This document shows positions 11,244 to 21,884 of a DNA stretch of 64,000 nucleotides, piece after piece. The notes below the pieces were generated by a model, which worked only from the letters and a program-made list of their open reading frames with translations, searched no databases and was not told the origin of the DNA. The stretch is from Lasiodiplodia sp. COLG20 (Eukaryota > Ascomycota > Dothideomycetes > Botryosphaeriales > Botryosphaeriaceae): the NCBI GenBank assembly GCA_009801085.1, contig VNWV01000003.1, positions 2,294,001 to 2,358,000 of the forward strand, in the 5' to 3' direction. The position numbers were made by a program, and so were the translations under genes. Position 1 is the first letter of the stretch; the number at the start of each line of letters is the position of its first letter.

Positions 11244-14200
11244 ATGTCCGATATCCAGCTGTACTTGTTCGAGTTCTCCAGGAACAAGGACGAGGCGGCA
11301 CGGATTGCGACCCAGACAGCCGAGCGTGCGCCCCCACCCTCCCCCGCTGACGTCAAGCCCACGCTGACCGCGCCCAGGCCTGGAGAGCAAGCAGCTCAAG
11401 CTTCTCGAGTTGGTAGAGTCTCTGGGCGAATTCCTCAACAACGATGACGGGCCCACGAGAGCGAAGGGTGCGCCTGCTTCCCAAAATCTATTTTGCCTTA
11501 TATACTGAATTTGTCAGCCATGGCCTACCTCGCCGACGTCCTCTCGGCCACCCCGTCCAAGGCCTTCACCCGCCAACACAGTATGTCCAAGAATTTCTTC
11601 AACATCTGCTCCATGCTTCCGGACTTTGCTACCATTGCAATTGCTTCATCAGCGAAAATTAAATTTCATATTTCATTTTTTCATTCTTGGAATTCCACCT
11701 GACCTCGAATAGGAAGTCTCTTGTGCGACTTCATACTGTCCCGCATAGCCGACGACAACGAGGGTATTGGCTCGTCAGCCAAGGCCCTCATGGCTCTGGA
11801 AGAGCGTGGGGCCTGGGATAAGGAGAGAGCTGCCACCGTGCTTTCTTCTCTTGTAGACCATACTCATCCGCTGCGTCAATTCAAGCTCCAGAGCGAACGT
11901 TATTCCGTCTTGCGGCTAATCGATATGCTTGTGGCCAAGTACAGAGAAGGTACTTCACCTTTGGCCATGGTAGTTGACTTGAAGCTGACCTAAACAGCGG
12001 TACGCAGCGTGCATGAGACTACGCCGGGTTTCCTTTCGCGCTTCATTTCCTATTTTGATGGAGAGAAGGACCCTCGTAACTTGATGGTTGCCTTTTCGAT
12101 CCTTAAGGTCCCCATGACGGAATGGACCATTGGTGCAGATGCTCAGGTTAGTCTTGCAACAGCTGGGGAGCGCAAATCGTCCCAGCACTCACGTCTTGTT
12201 GATATCCCATCACCATGCTAACCGATAACAGGATTTGTTCGATGCCGTCTTTAATTACTTCCCAATCACATTCAGGCCTCCACCGGATGATCCTTATGGC
12301 ATTACCGCCCAGCACCTAAAGGACCGTCTGCGGGAGTGTATCTCATCCACTGCAGACTTCGCTCCTTATGCTTTTCCTGCTCTCCTTGACAAACTTGACT
12401 CCACATCAATCAATACGAAGGTGAGAATCACAGATTTAGTTGGGGGAGCACATCTGACAAGCACCAGAGAGATGTCCTTCAAACTCTGACCGCGTGCATT
12501 CAAGATTACGGGCCCCGTACCGTTTCCTTGTACGCTGTGACTCTATGGGATGCTTTGAAGTTTGAGATCCTAAGCGCGCAGGAAGAGGATCTTGCAGAAG
12601 AGGCTTTGAAGGGTCTTGCAGAGATTGCAAGACAGCTGACACAGAACACGGCTGGTTCACTGCATGCCTACCTGAAGCCGATTACGAAAGAGTGCAATGA
12701 ACATCTCGAAGATGCGCCAACCAAACAGTCGGCAGCTTCAGGGAAGATATTGCACGCTATCGCTAAGGTGTCTCCGGAAGTCGAAGACTCGATACTTGGC
12801 GCGGTTCTGCCGAATATTTTCACTCTTTACCAGACCAGCGACACCATGGCAAAGAGGAGAGGTCTTATAGAGGTCCTTGCCCAGCTCATTAGGGCCGATA
12901 TCGCTGTTTATGGTGAATGGCGGCTTGTTGACAGCGAAGTTGTTCAGCCCGGTTCCCGGACGTCCGACAACGCTCTTCTGAAGTTCCGCGATCAAGCCTT
13001 GGAGGTTATGAGCAATGGCCTCGCAACAGCACCAACTAAGGAGGTCTCCTTCCGCCTCGCGGCGCTCGATGGCCTCTTGCAGCTTGCTAAAGCTAGACTT
13101 GTCCTGGATGACGACGACATCGCCAAGGTAATTTCCGTATTCCACAACATCGTTATCTCCGAGGAATCATACGGAAAGGACGAGGTCAAAGCGGCGGCGA
13201 TAACTGGGTTGGTTGAGATTGCGCATCAAAAACCTCAACTGGTGATTGATAAAGCTTTCCCTGCCTTCATGGCAGAACTGCCAGACAAGGACGTCGAGGG
13301 GTCAGATTCGTATGCTCCTGTACTCGAAGCGTTCGCAAAACTCGCTACGGAGGAGCAGATTTTCTCGACTGTGGTGTTGCGGCTAAAGAACAAGTGCAAT
13401 GCAGCTATCCAGCAAGGCGCTTCAGATGGATACATTATCGCACTTCTCTCTGCAAAACTGTTTGCGTTCTCGAAGGGAGCAGTCAAGCTCGAAGGCACTT
13501 CCGATTCCTGCCCCTACTACGACGAAATCATACTTCCCACCCTTTCCGAAGTTTCAGGATCGAAGTCGTCGGCCTTTGATAACGAGTTCGCCCTTGATGT
13601 AGTCGGGCGCCTCTGCAACACAATCCTTCGGAAGCAGACCGTGGAGTTCCAGAAAGACAAGATTGCTCCGGAGACATATACCATGTTTTCGGGAGAAACT
13701 CTGGACAACGTACCGCCTTTCAGTACCGCCTCGTCTCCTGAAAGGAGGAGAAAAATGATCGTCTCCACACATATTCTTGCAGCACTCCGCCGCGAAGCTG
13801 CCCCTATTGCGGATTCTCGAAAGCTTCTCACCGCCCTGATGGATTTCGCGGTATTGGAGGACATTCCTCCGCGCGTCCGTCTGACAATAAACTCTCAGAT
13901 TTCCCTTGTGGCCAACAAGTTCATCCCTTCGGCTGAAATCAAGGACACAATGAACAGCATCTTCTTCGAGCCACAGCATTTACTATCCGCAGAGAAGCTC
14001 GATGACAAAAATATCCGTGTCATTTTCGCGATCATCAAAGGCCTGGCTCTCCGCAACGCTCCTATTCTCAACACCGTCCTCCCGTCACTCCTTGAGCTTC
14101 TTAAGGATCCTAAGCATGGTCTTGCGGTAGCCCGCGGCTTCTCTACTATTCTGGCCCCACACGATCTCTTGACGAAGGAAAACTACTGCACGGTATCCGG

Positions 14201-14792
14201 GCTGCACAAGCAGAAGGTGTTCAATCTTCTCGTGCCAGCGATCGCTTCCTCGTTCAAGACTGCAGACCCGGCAACTAAAACCAATTATTTGATTGGTCTA
14301 TCTGGCATCTTACGCTGGATTCCATACGCAATCATTGAACCGGAACTATCGCAGCTGACCCCCTTACTCCTGCAATGTCTGGACCTGCAGCAATCTCAAG
14401 CTCCACAAGGCCAGCAGCAGCAGTTCGACGATGTCAAGAAGGCTACCGTCGACACTTTGATCGCAGTCTTGACCCACGAACCCAAGGCACTCGAGGAGCA
14501 TGCCGCTAGCTTGATCACCCGTCTCCTCAATACGGCAAGTGCTGCGTCAGCCAAGAACAAGGCTGCTGCCGTTCCGCCGACCAACAGCCCGGCCCTCCGC
14601 GCATCCGCGCTCAAGTGCCTCGCTCTTATTCCCGAGAGACTGCGTGGCGAGATAGTGCTGCCCTTCAAGCGGCAGGTTGTCAAGAAGCTAACAGCGGCCC
14701 TCGATGACAGTAAGAGAGCGGTCAGACTCGAGGCGGTCAAGTGTCGAGCGGCTTGGTTAGGTATGGACGAGGTAGATGATGATGACGAGTAA
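11244..14792 (+). CDS. MMS19: Mms19/Met18 HEAT-repeat protein, cytosolic iron-sulfur assembly targeting subunit
   Basis: Seven exons: 11244-11325, 11378-11467, 11518-11580, 11713-11949, 11998-12146, 12232-12420 and 12468-14792, all phases closing to 1044 residues. Translated pieces match the family in order: [88 protein letters not shown], and a HEAT-rich C-terminus ending with [22 protein letters not shown]. Met18/MMS19 delivers Fe-S clusters to DNA polymerases, helicases and other nuclear enzymes as part of the CIA targeting complex; loss gives MMS and UV sensitivity in yeast. All six introns fall in the first quarter; the last 775 codons are uninterrupted. Intron ends and CTGAC branch sites are typical. 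The first intron (52 bp) is the least certain boundary. Convergent with the MFS gene. Confidence 0.95.
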
Positions 14793-15309
14793 AGAAATCA
14801 TGCCGGGCGGGTGATGAAGTTTGGTATGTATGGGCCTGTAGATTGAGTTCAGCGTATTGCAATGGAAAAAAAATAAATGGTCTGACTGGCTTTTTTGGGG
14901 TGGGTGGGTAGAGGATTCGGTACGTATGACAGCGTGTGCATTTTTTCCGGGTGGCGGCATGTAGGTAGGAGTAGATAGAAGGCATAAAGTTCTGGATTTC
15001 AATTTTTCTTTGACGTTTCAGCAGGGAATTTCAGAGGTCAAATACTAATGTGGCATCGTAGATCTGCATCACTTGCGATTGCATCTTACTCAGACCGATC
15101 AATTTGCAGTAGATCTTTTCTCCATTTAAGGCTTAAACACAGCGAATTTGAACGTAACATCATCAGCAGCACTATCGAGTACTTGGCTAAGAGGATTATG
15201 GGAAAGAGAAGGCTGGTTTATAAGGGGGCAAGAAACCCGCTTTTACGCAAACGAATGGAATAAGGACAGCTTGAAAGGGGACTGAAAAGACAGGGAGGAG
15301 GGAACGAAT
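14793..15309. other. Convergent 3' region of MMS19 and MFS gene
   Basis: 517 bp of AT-rich 3'-UTR-like sequence, including AAAAAAAATAAATGG at about 14865, a plausible polyadenylation region for MMS19. No coding content. Confidence 0.45.
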
Positions 15310-16698
15310 CTACAACGCAGACAACAAGCCCTTTCCGTAGGTCAGCTTGGCGGTAAAGGCAACGACGCCCCCGGCAAGGCACATGATGCCGCTGAAAATA
15401 GCCATCTGGTCGTAGCCGCCGAAGCGGGCGAGGAAGGCGCCGTTGATGGGCGGGCCGACGAGCATGGCGACCGAGGCGACGGCCATGCCCATGCCCAGGT
15501 AGGTGCCGATGTTCTTGGGGGCGTCGGCGCAGAAGGCCAGGGCGACGGTGAAGCCCGAGACGATGGCGCCGGAGCAGAAGCCGTAGAGGGCGGCGAAGGC
15601 GATGATGGCCGGGCCGGTCGTGCAGCGCGTCCAGCACAGGGTCAGGATGCCCGACGAGACGCCCGCGGCAGCCAGTGTGTTGAAGCGGCCCAGTTTGTCG
15701 GCCAGGATGCCCGGCACGACGCGGCCGAAGAAGGAGGCCCCGTTCAGGATGGAGAGGAGGTAGGTGGCGAGCGGGGCGGAGAGGTCGGTGTGCGTGAGGG
15801 CGTAGCTGGGGAGGTAGTAGAGCGGCGTGAAGAAGCCGAGGAAGAGGAGGAAGGTCGCGGCCACGGTGACGAGGTAGACGGGGCGGCGGAAGGCCGAGAG
15901 GATGAGCAGGCTGCTCTTGCGGGGCGGGAGGCGCGCGCGGATGGCCAGGCACGGCCAGACCAGCATGCCCAGCGCGATGAAGCCGCACACCCGCACCGCC
16001 CAGGGGAAACCGAGGTTGGCCGAGGAGCTGTTGGGGAGCATTTTGGCCATCACGACGGGGAATATGGCCGCTCCCAGCGATGCCCCGGCAATCCCAAGGC
16101 CCATAGCCGCGCCGCGCTTCCTGGAGAAGTACTGCGATGTCGCTGCCAGCGCGGGGCTCATAACCATGCCGTTGGAGATGCCGCCGAGCACGCCCTGTGC
16201 CAGGATGAAGTGCCAGTACTCAGTGCACAGGCTGGTCATCATGATGGACAGCACGTACGCCACCGCAGCGGGGGCGACGATGACGGGCCCGCCATAGCGA
16301 TCGAAAAGCGCGCCTCCGAAGAGACTGCTGAAGAAAACGAAGAAGTTCTGCAGCGATCCAATCCAGGAGATGGCCGACGGCGTCATCGAAGATAGTTGGT
16401 ACTCCTCGTAGTAGGTCTGGTACACGCCGAAGGAGTTGAGGTAGCCCATGGTGCAGAACAGCGCTGCTGCCGTCCCTACAGCAACAGACCACGCGCGGAA
16501 TCCGCCCTCTGGGAAGTCTCCAGCGGCTGGAGTCTTAGGAGGGTCTGGGAAGGGGCGTGGAGTATAGGCTGGGGTGGGGGGCACTTGGGCGTCATGCTGT
16601 TCCGAAACGTGGAAAGAGTATTGGGTAGTGCCGGAGAGCCATGATGATCTGATATCCGCCTTCACCCAGTTGCCTTTTTCATCTATCGTGTAAGTCAT
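15310..16698 (-). CDS. MFS transporter, monocarboxylate-transporter-like (SLC16/MCH family)
   Basis: Uninterrupted frame; from ATG 16698 (MTYTIDEKGNW) it encodes 462 residues, and an in-frame ATG at 16719 would add seven. A roughly 85-residue Pro-rich cytosolic N-terminus precedes about 12 membrane segments. The first helix region (FRAWSVAVGTAAALFCTMGYLNSFGVYQTYY) and the DRYGGP loop after helix 2 are typical of fungal MCT-like permeases, as is YFSRKRGAAMGLG after helix 4 and GILADKLGRFN in the second half. Such proteins sit in the plasma membrane and move monocarboxylates or related small acids; substrate cannot be assigned here. No pathway genes adjoin it. Its upstream side faces a long gene-free stretch. 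The antisense strand has long GC-rich open frames that I treat as shadows. Confidence 0.9.
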   Translation of the reverse strand: MTYTIDEKGNWVKADIRSSWLSGTTQYSFHVSEQHDAQVPPTPAYTPRPFPDPPKTPAAGDFPEGGFRAWSVAVGTAAALFCTMGYLNSFGVYQTYYEEYQLSSMTPSAISWIGSLQNFFVFFSSLFGGALFDRYGGPVIVAPAAVAYVLSIMMTSLCTEYWHFILAQGVLGGISNGMVMSPALAATSQYFSRKRGAAMGLGIAGASLGAAIFPVVMAKMLPNSSSANLGFPWAVRVCGFIALGMLVWPCLAIRARLPPRKSSLLILSAFRRPVYLVTVAATFLLFLGFFTPLYYLPSYALTHTDLSAPLATYLLSILNGASFFGRVVPGILADKLGRFNTLAAAGVSSGILTLCWTRCTTGPAIIAFAALYGFCSGAIVSGFTVALAFCADAPKNIGTYLGMGMAVASVAMLVGPPINGAFLARFGGYDQMAIFSGIMCLAGGVVAFTAKLTYGKGLLSAL

Positions 16699-19600
16699 GG
16701 CTGAGGCGTGATCGTACACTGAAGAAAGGAATAACGCAAAAGGGAGCGCAGGAGAAGAAGAGTTTCCTCAGGAAAGCACGAGAAGTTTGAAGACGAGAAA
16801 TTTGAAGGCACGAGGTCAAGGATATTGACATGACCGAAGGGCGATTTGTGGAACAGTAGTCCCCCTCGGCTCCGGAACAAGCTACGGGCCATGTAGATTC
16901 CCCGTCATCTTGAGATATCTTGTCCATAGGAAGCTGTCGTGAAGACCGGCCCGACAAAGCCGAGAAGGAAGTACAAGGAGCGAAGGAGACGGTTTACCGC
17001 AAGCCCACGTGTAGGGCCGGATGGAACGTGGCGGAGCGGGAAGGATTCGTGATCATCTGCTCCGTGTTTAGTCTCAAAAACGCTATGGTTCATCGCAGAG
17101 AAGGTACTTTTCAGCCCAGGTGGCGTTGAGGGGCTTTTCAGCCTTGGCTTCGCCGCGAAGTGCCATTATACACTTATACGACCTGGTGCAACTTGGCATA
17201 AGTGGGGAGCCGGAGTCGACATGAATAGTGTTTTAGATTGCCTTCACAGTAAGTTGAGCATTATCGTGGTCTCAGGAATCGAGCTTTTGCAAGAGTCAGA
17301 CTATCCATCCCGAACAGGACACCTGCATGCTGAGCAACGTACATGCAGATGCACTATGATGCACAAAAGCACGTCGTAGAAAAGCAACGTCAGCATTTCG
17401 GGACGGATAATGGAGGAAGCTGAGGATGCCGAAGGCCGGCCAGCTGAAAATAAAACTGTGGTGGTCTAGCCCACCTGCCCAGGGCGCCGCAACGGGTTAT
17501 TCCACCCACGGCACGGCAGAGGCCCCGCCTAGATCTAGAGCATCGCCGCGTGCACACCCCTCAGTCCCGCTGCAGTGATGACGTGCAGCGCTCCGTCGAT
17601 TTTCCCCACCTTTGGTACAGCGAATATTACTGTGTCTCAAACCTCTACCGCCGCTCTCTGCTGCTCCTTCTCGGTATTTCCCACGCCCTGGCATGGTACA
17701 GCTATTGGACATCTCCAACCTGATCTTGTCACTTGCACCACTCGCATGGGGGCGGTAGACTATTGGGTTCCGAACTTTGAACGGGACTAAAGCTTCGGCG
17801 AGGTATGCTCCTTACCCAATGCGGAAGGCTTAAAACGAAACCACTGTGTACATCCACCGCCACTATGCTTCGGATCAGCCAGAGGCTTTGATGGGCTTAT
17901 GTTATCGCTGGTTCAACGTCTGACCGTTATACACAATAAACATACCCCAGCTTCTTCGAACCTCTGAACGGTATTTTACAGTTTTGCCTGCCGCCGATCT
18001 AACTAAATAATAAGTAACTAATGGCGATGACTTGTTATCTGGGTTCTATTCACCATGCGTCCATCTTCTTGTGAAGAAATCCCTGCACGAAGCATGTTGG
18101 CAGGACGGTCTGCTTTTGCCGCCTTGAAACTCCGTCTTGTGTGGTAGACTTGGAATATGACCTATACGAAACATTGCATCATAATCACGCCATTTGCGCC
18201 ATTATAAAGCCAGACCTTGATATGCGTATCATGCGCTGCTTTTGAGCGTGCCAGCATGGGATATAAGGCCTCACAAGCCTTGCAACGACCGGAACACTAT
18301 ACCAAGCACTGTGTAATCGACCCCCAGCGGAGTTCCGCTGAGAGGTTTGCAGCCTCGTAGGAGCTCCTTTATGAAGTCAACCCCTTTGGAATCGCTATAA
18401 TGTCGGAGCACTTGAAACTCTTGTCCCAATGCACTGGTTAACGTAGATACTGTGCATTCATGTCTGGATAAACCATTCAACTGCCCGTCGTCCCTCAGAA
18501 TTTAACGGAACCGATCTCGTAGACAAGCTCAAACCTTAATGTAGTAGTTTGAGCCCGATACTACTCGATAACTAAGTCAAGGCTAAAGGGTTAAATATCC
18601 TGCACTATGTTCGTGGTTGTTGGTAGCTGAACCCGTAGCTCAGCCACAACAAGTAAATTTCCTAGAATGTTAGAGTATGTCACGGTACTTGTAGTATTTA
18701 GACTCGCTATCTCTACTGTCTTCCTTTCTTCGGCGGGGCTTAGGCGTGGTGATGCTTTTCTACAATTCTCTTGCCAGCGCAACTATTTCACCGTAACTTG
18801 GGAGAAATTCTCGCCAGTTTGTGATCAATGAACAGATAAGTTAAGCTAACACCTCGGAAGACTGCTGATGATCATATCGTAGAGCAAATCATAATTGACC
18901 GATCTCCCACCGCCACCAAATTTTCAACCTTCCAAAGCCTAATTATGTCATTCTAACGACGCTAGACTTAACTTCAACCGCTAAGCAACTTCAAAGCTCA
19001 TGGGTACTATAGGAAAGATGTTTCCTGCGACTTGAATAGTTGTCAAAGGTCAAGTTATGAAAGTGAAGACTGGGCAAAATACACTCAGCTTGTGCGCAGA
19101 AACCACCTCATTCTCACGCAGGATACAACCAGCAGGAGCAATACGTGCAATCGGCTCATTCTCTACCGAAAAAGGACTCATGTTATCGTAGTAGAAAGTC
19201 CATTGCAACGGAAAGCCCGCACTTCGCCGACCAAGCCGCCATCATTCTCACCACCGAGCTGCGCATACCGACCTCCCGCCCGCTCTCGCCACCGGGATCC
19301 GATCCGGACCACCGGCCCGAGCCGAAACAGGGCCTGACGAATCCAGACACGCGGTCGGGCACGCAACCAGAAGCACCAACCACACGCTGTCAATCCCTTC
19401 CCCGCGCACGCTCCCCGCTAATGCCTCCCCCCCGGTCGACCAAGTCCATCCCGTGTCCCTGCCCTTTTTCCCCCCTTCTCACCAATCAGCTGCTCAGCCC
19501 ACCCTCCACGGCACGTATAGGGAAACTATTTCCTCAACCGTGCGTAGGTCCCGCTTGGCGGGATTAAGTGTTGCTAATAGAAAAAAACGTTACCATGCTG

Positions 19601-20375
19601 GTTGGTTGAGTGACCGATCTGACGCCAGCGAGATGATCCGGGGTAAGCTAGCAACGTCTGTCGTCACAAGCCCCGCTGTCACCTGCCTATCTCCAGCCGT
19701 ATAAACCATCTAAGAGTAGTGCACGTGGTTGGTGGCCTGTTCACAATACGGTTACGGGTGGACTGACAACCTTGGCGTAGTTGTCAGACATCACGAGACT
19801 GTCAGAACACACCCAATGAGGCAGCTCAATTGAGGAACGTGGAGAGAAGTGCAAGCGCAGTCCGTCGCGGACGAAGCTTTATGTATTTGATAGTGAATAT
19901 TGACCTCCCAAAGAGCAGAAAACTCATGTAAATCGCTGACGCTACGCTGAGGCAAAAACAAAGAGAAACCTGCTGAACGCTTTTTTTCAGCAGTTCAATC
20001 AGAGGGGTATCATCGCTTCCCCTCCTGGTATATTCCACCCAAACAGAGATCAAACCAGTATGCATGTAGGAACAGCCTGGCCGTAGACTCATCACCATGC
20101 TTTGTATGAAGACTTTTTCGCTTTTTCTTGTTTCCCTCCCAAAAGAAATTCCACGCAAATAACCAACGCCTTGCTTTCGTGATAAACCCATCGATGTCGA
20201 GCCAAAGAAGTTCCGACGCTCGTTTACTTTTGGAAATAAGAGCAGAACGCGATCCAAATAGTAGGGTAATGGTGTAGCAGTAATAACGACCAGCCAGGAA
20301 TGAGCTTCACTGACTGGAAGAATGGAATGCAGCGGCAGCGCACGCGCATAGCCGGCTGGCAAAACAGGGCAGCGT
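16699..20375. other. Long intergenic stretch without recognisable genes
   Basis: 3.7 kb. The first 400 bp serve as MFS promoter. Composition changes to AT-rich between about 17.9 and 19.1 kb and back to GC-rich near 19.2-19.5 kb. Open frames (for example 19145-19567 plus, 19826-20362 minus) give translations without domains and no splice-consistent partners; the second lies in the 3' flank of the F-box gene. I looked for tRNA B-box sequences and found none convincing. Confidence 0.45.
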
Positions 20376-21884
20376 CTAGTTCAGATAGACGCAGCGCCTG
20401 CGGACTCCCTCGAGGAACTCGGCCTCGTCAACCTTGGAGAAAACGTCTTCCTCGTCCTTGCCGTACAGGCCAGTGCTTCCGTACGGACCCTTCCTGCTAG
20501 GCTCGTGGCTGCGAGGCCATTGTCCCTCTGACTCGACTTCGGCAATCTGGAAGTCGCCATGCACAGCCTTGATGTGGGGCTCAAAGATGAAGCCGCCGAA
20601 GAAAAGTTCGATGGTGAGCTCCACGCCGTGCGAACCACGGGCTCTCTTCTCGGATAGTCCACGAGCTTCGCCAAGGAGTTCGGCAAGAGGCTCAGCAATG
20701 AGCGTAGTGTTGCTGCCCTTGGAGTAGTCGTGGTCGCAGAGACGAAGCGCACGGACCTGGCAGTCGCCTGCCCAACGAACGGAGGCGTTGGCAAACAGGG
20801 TGGGGCACATGGACGGGATGGAGATGGAGAGGGTGGTAAGACGGGGACAGTTGGCGAGGACCTCGCAGAGGTGCTCGTTGGACGACGGGGTGCCGGGGTG
20901 CGGGTGGAAGAAGCCAGCGTTGCTTCGGGGGGAGTGTTCGAGGACACGAAGGGTGTTCTGGGATGACTTGACAATGGCCATGACGCCGTCAATGCTGACT
21001 GTGTCGAGGCAGGTCATGTGGAACTCCTCGAGGTTGGTTGCGGTGCGTGCGATGTCGTACAGGTCTCGGTCGTTGATGGGCATGAAAGTGGTGTTGCCCA
21101 TCAGCTTGAACTTCTTGAGGCGGCTGAAGTCGACGAGAGGGGACTCGAAGGGACGCATGTCAACCTGGTTGGCCGGGTCTCTCGCCTGCTGGTTCTTGAG
21201 GGTGATGGCCTGCAGCTCGAGGTACTCGAGAGGGGAGGAGTGGTCGGTTCGCAGAATCTGGGCCCACTGATGGGCATCGAGATGGCGGACCATAGTCCAG
21301 GGAACGCTCAGCGACACAAGATTGGTGCAGCACTTGAGTACAGCGAAGATCTGCGCATTGGTGTCAAACACATGGAAGCCGTTGAACCACATGCGGCGGA
21401 TCTGCTGTGCAATGTTAGGATACTGGTTCACCAGCTTTCCAAAGTTGCTGAGTGCGCAGAAGGGGTCTCTGTACAAGGGAGTGCTCGAAGGCTTGTCAAT
21501 GAGCTCGTAGGTGGCGTATGACTCTGGACGGACGTTAGTGACGCGACCGACGGACTAGCGGGCTGACGGCATACTTCGACTCAGCGGGAGGTCGGCCCAC
21601 CGCTCGGCTCCCTTCCACTTGCGGATGTAGACGTCGCGCAGGGCATACTGGAGGCCCCAGTCGTGCCAGACGCTGCACACCGAGCGGATGGCCGAGGTGG
21701 CGTCCCATCGCAGCATGTCGGGCGGAACGGGCCCGCGGACATAGCGCTGGACGGGCGGCTTTGCCACCAGGCCAGGCGCCTGGGAGAGGCCGAAGGTGAA
21801 GGTTACGCCATGCTTTTCATTGAGCTTGGTGGCTTCGTCGAGAATTTGGGAGAGGATCTCGTAGGGGAGGTCGTTGATGTGCAT
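20376..21884 (-). CDS. F-box domain protein
   Basis: Two exons, 21884-21575 and 21523-20376, with an intron GTATGC...GTCCAG (branch CTAAC), phase 1, giving 485 residues. Residues about 1-20 read MHINDLPYEILSQILDEATK, a clear fungal F-box; WDATSAIRSVCSVWHDWG completes the helical part. The rest contains leucine-rich, LRR-like stretches (LVSLSVPWTMVRHL, SPLEYLELQAITL, LTTLSISIPSM) but no catalytic motif. F-box proteins recruit targets to SCF ubiquitin ligases through Skp1; the target cannot be inferred. A 3-kb gene-free flank lies upstream and a similar one downstream. The start ATG is the first in the frame and puts the F-box at the very N-terminus, which is usual for this fungal group. Confidence 0.85.

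Noticed and set aside
15790..16395. 201-codon plus-strand frame over the MFS gene
   Set aside because: Antisense shadow; Arg/Glu-rich with no domain.
19826..20362. 178-codon minus-strand frame after the F-box gene
   Set aside because: Starts beyond the F-box stop and shows no recognisable content; better seen as 3' flank.
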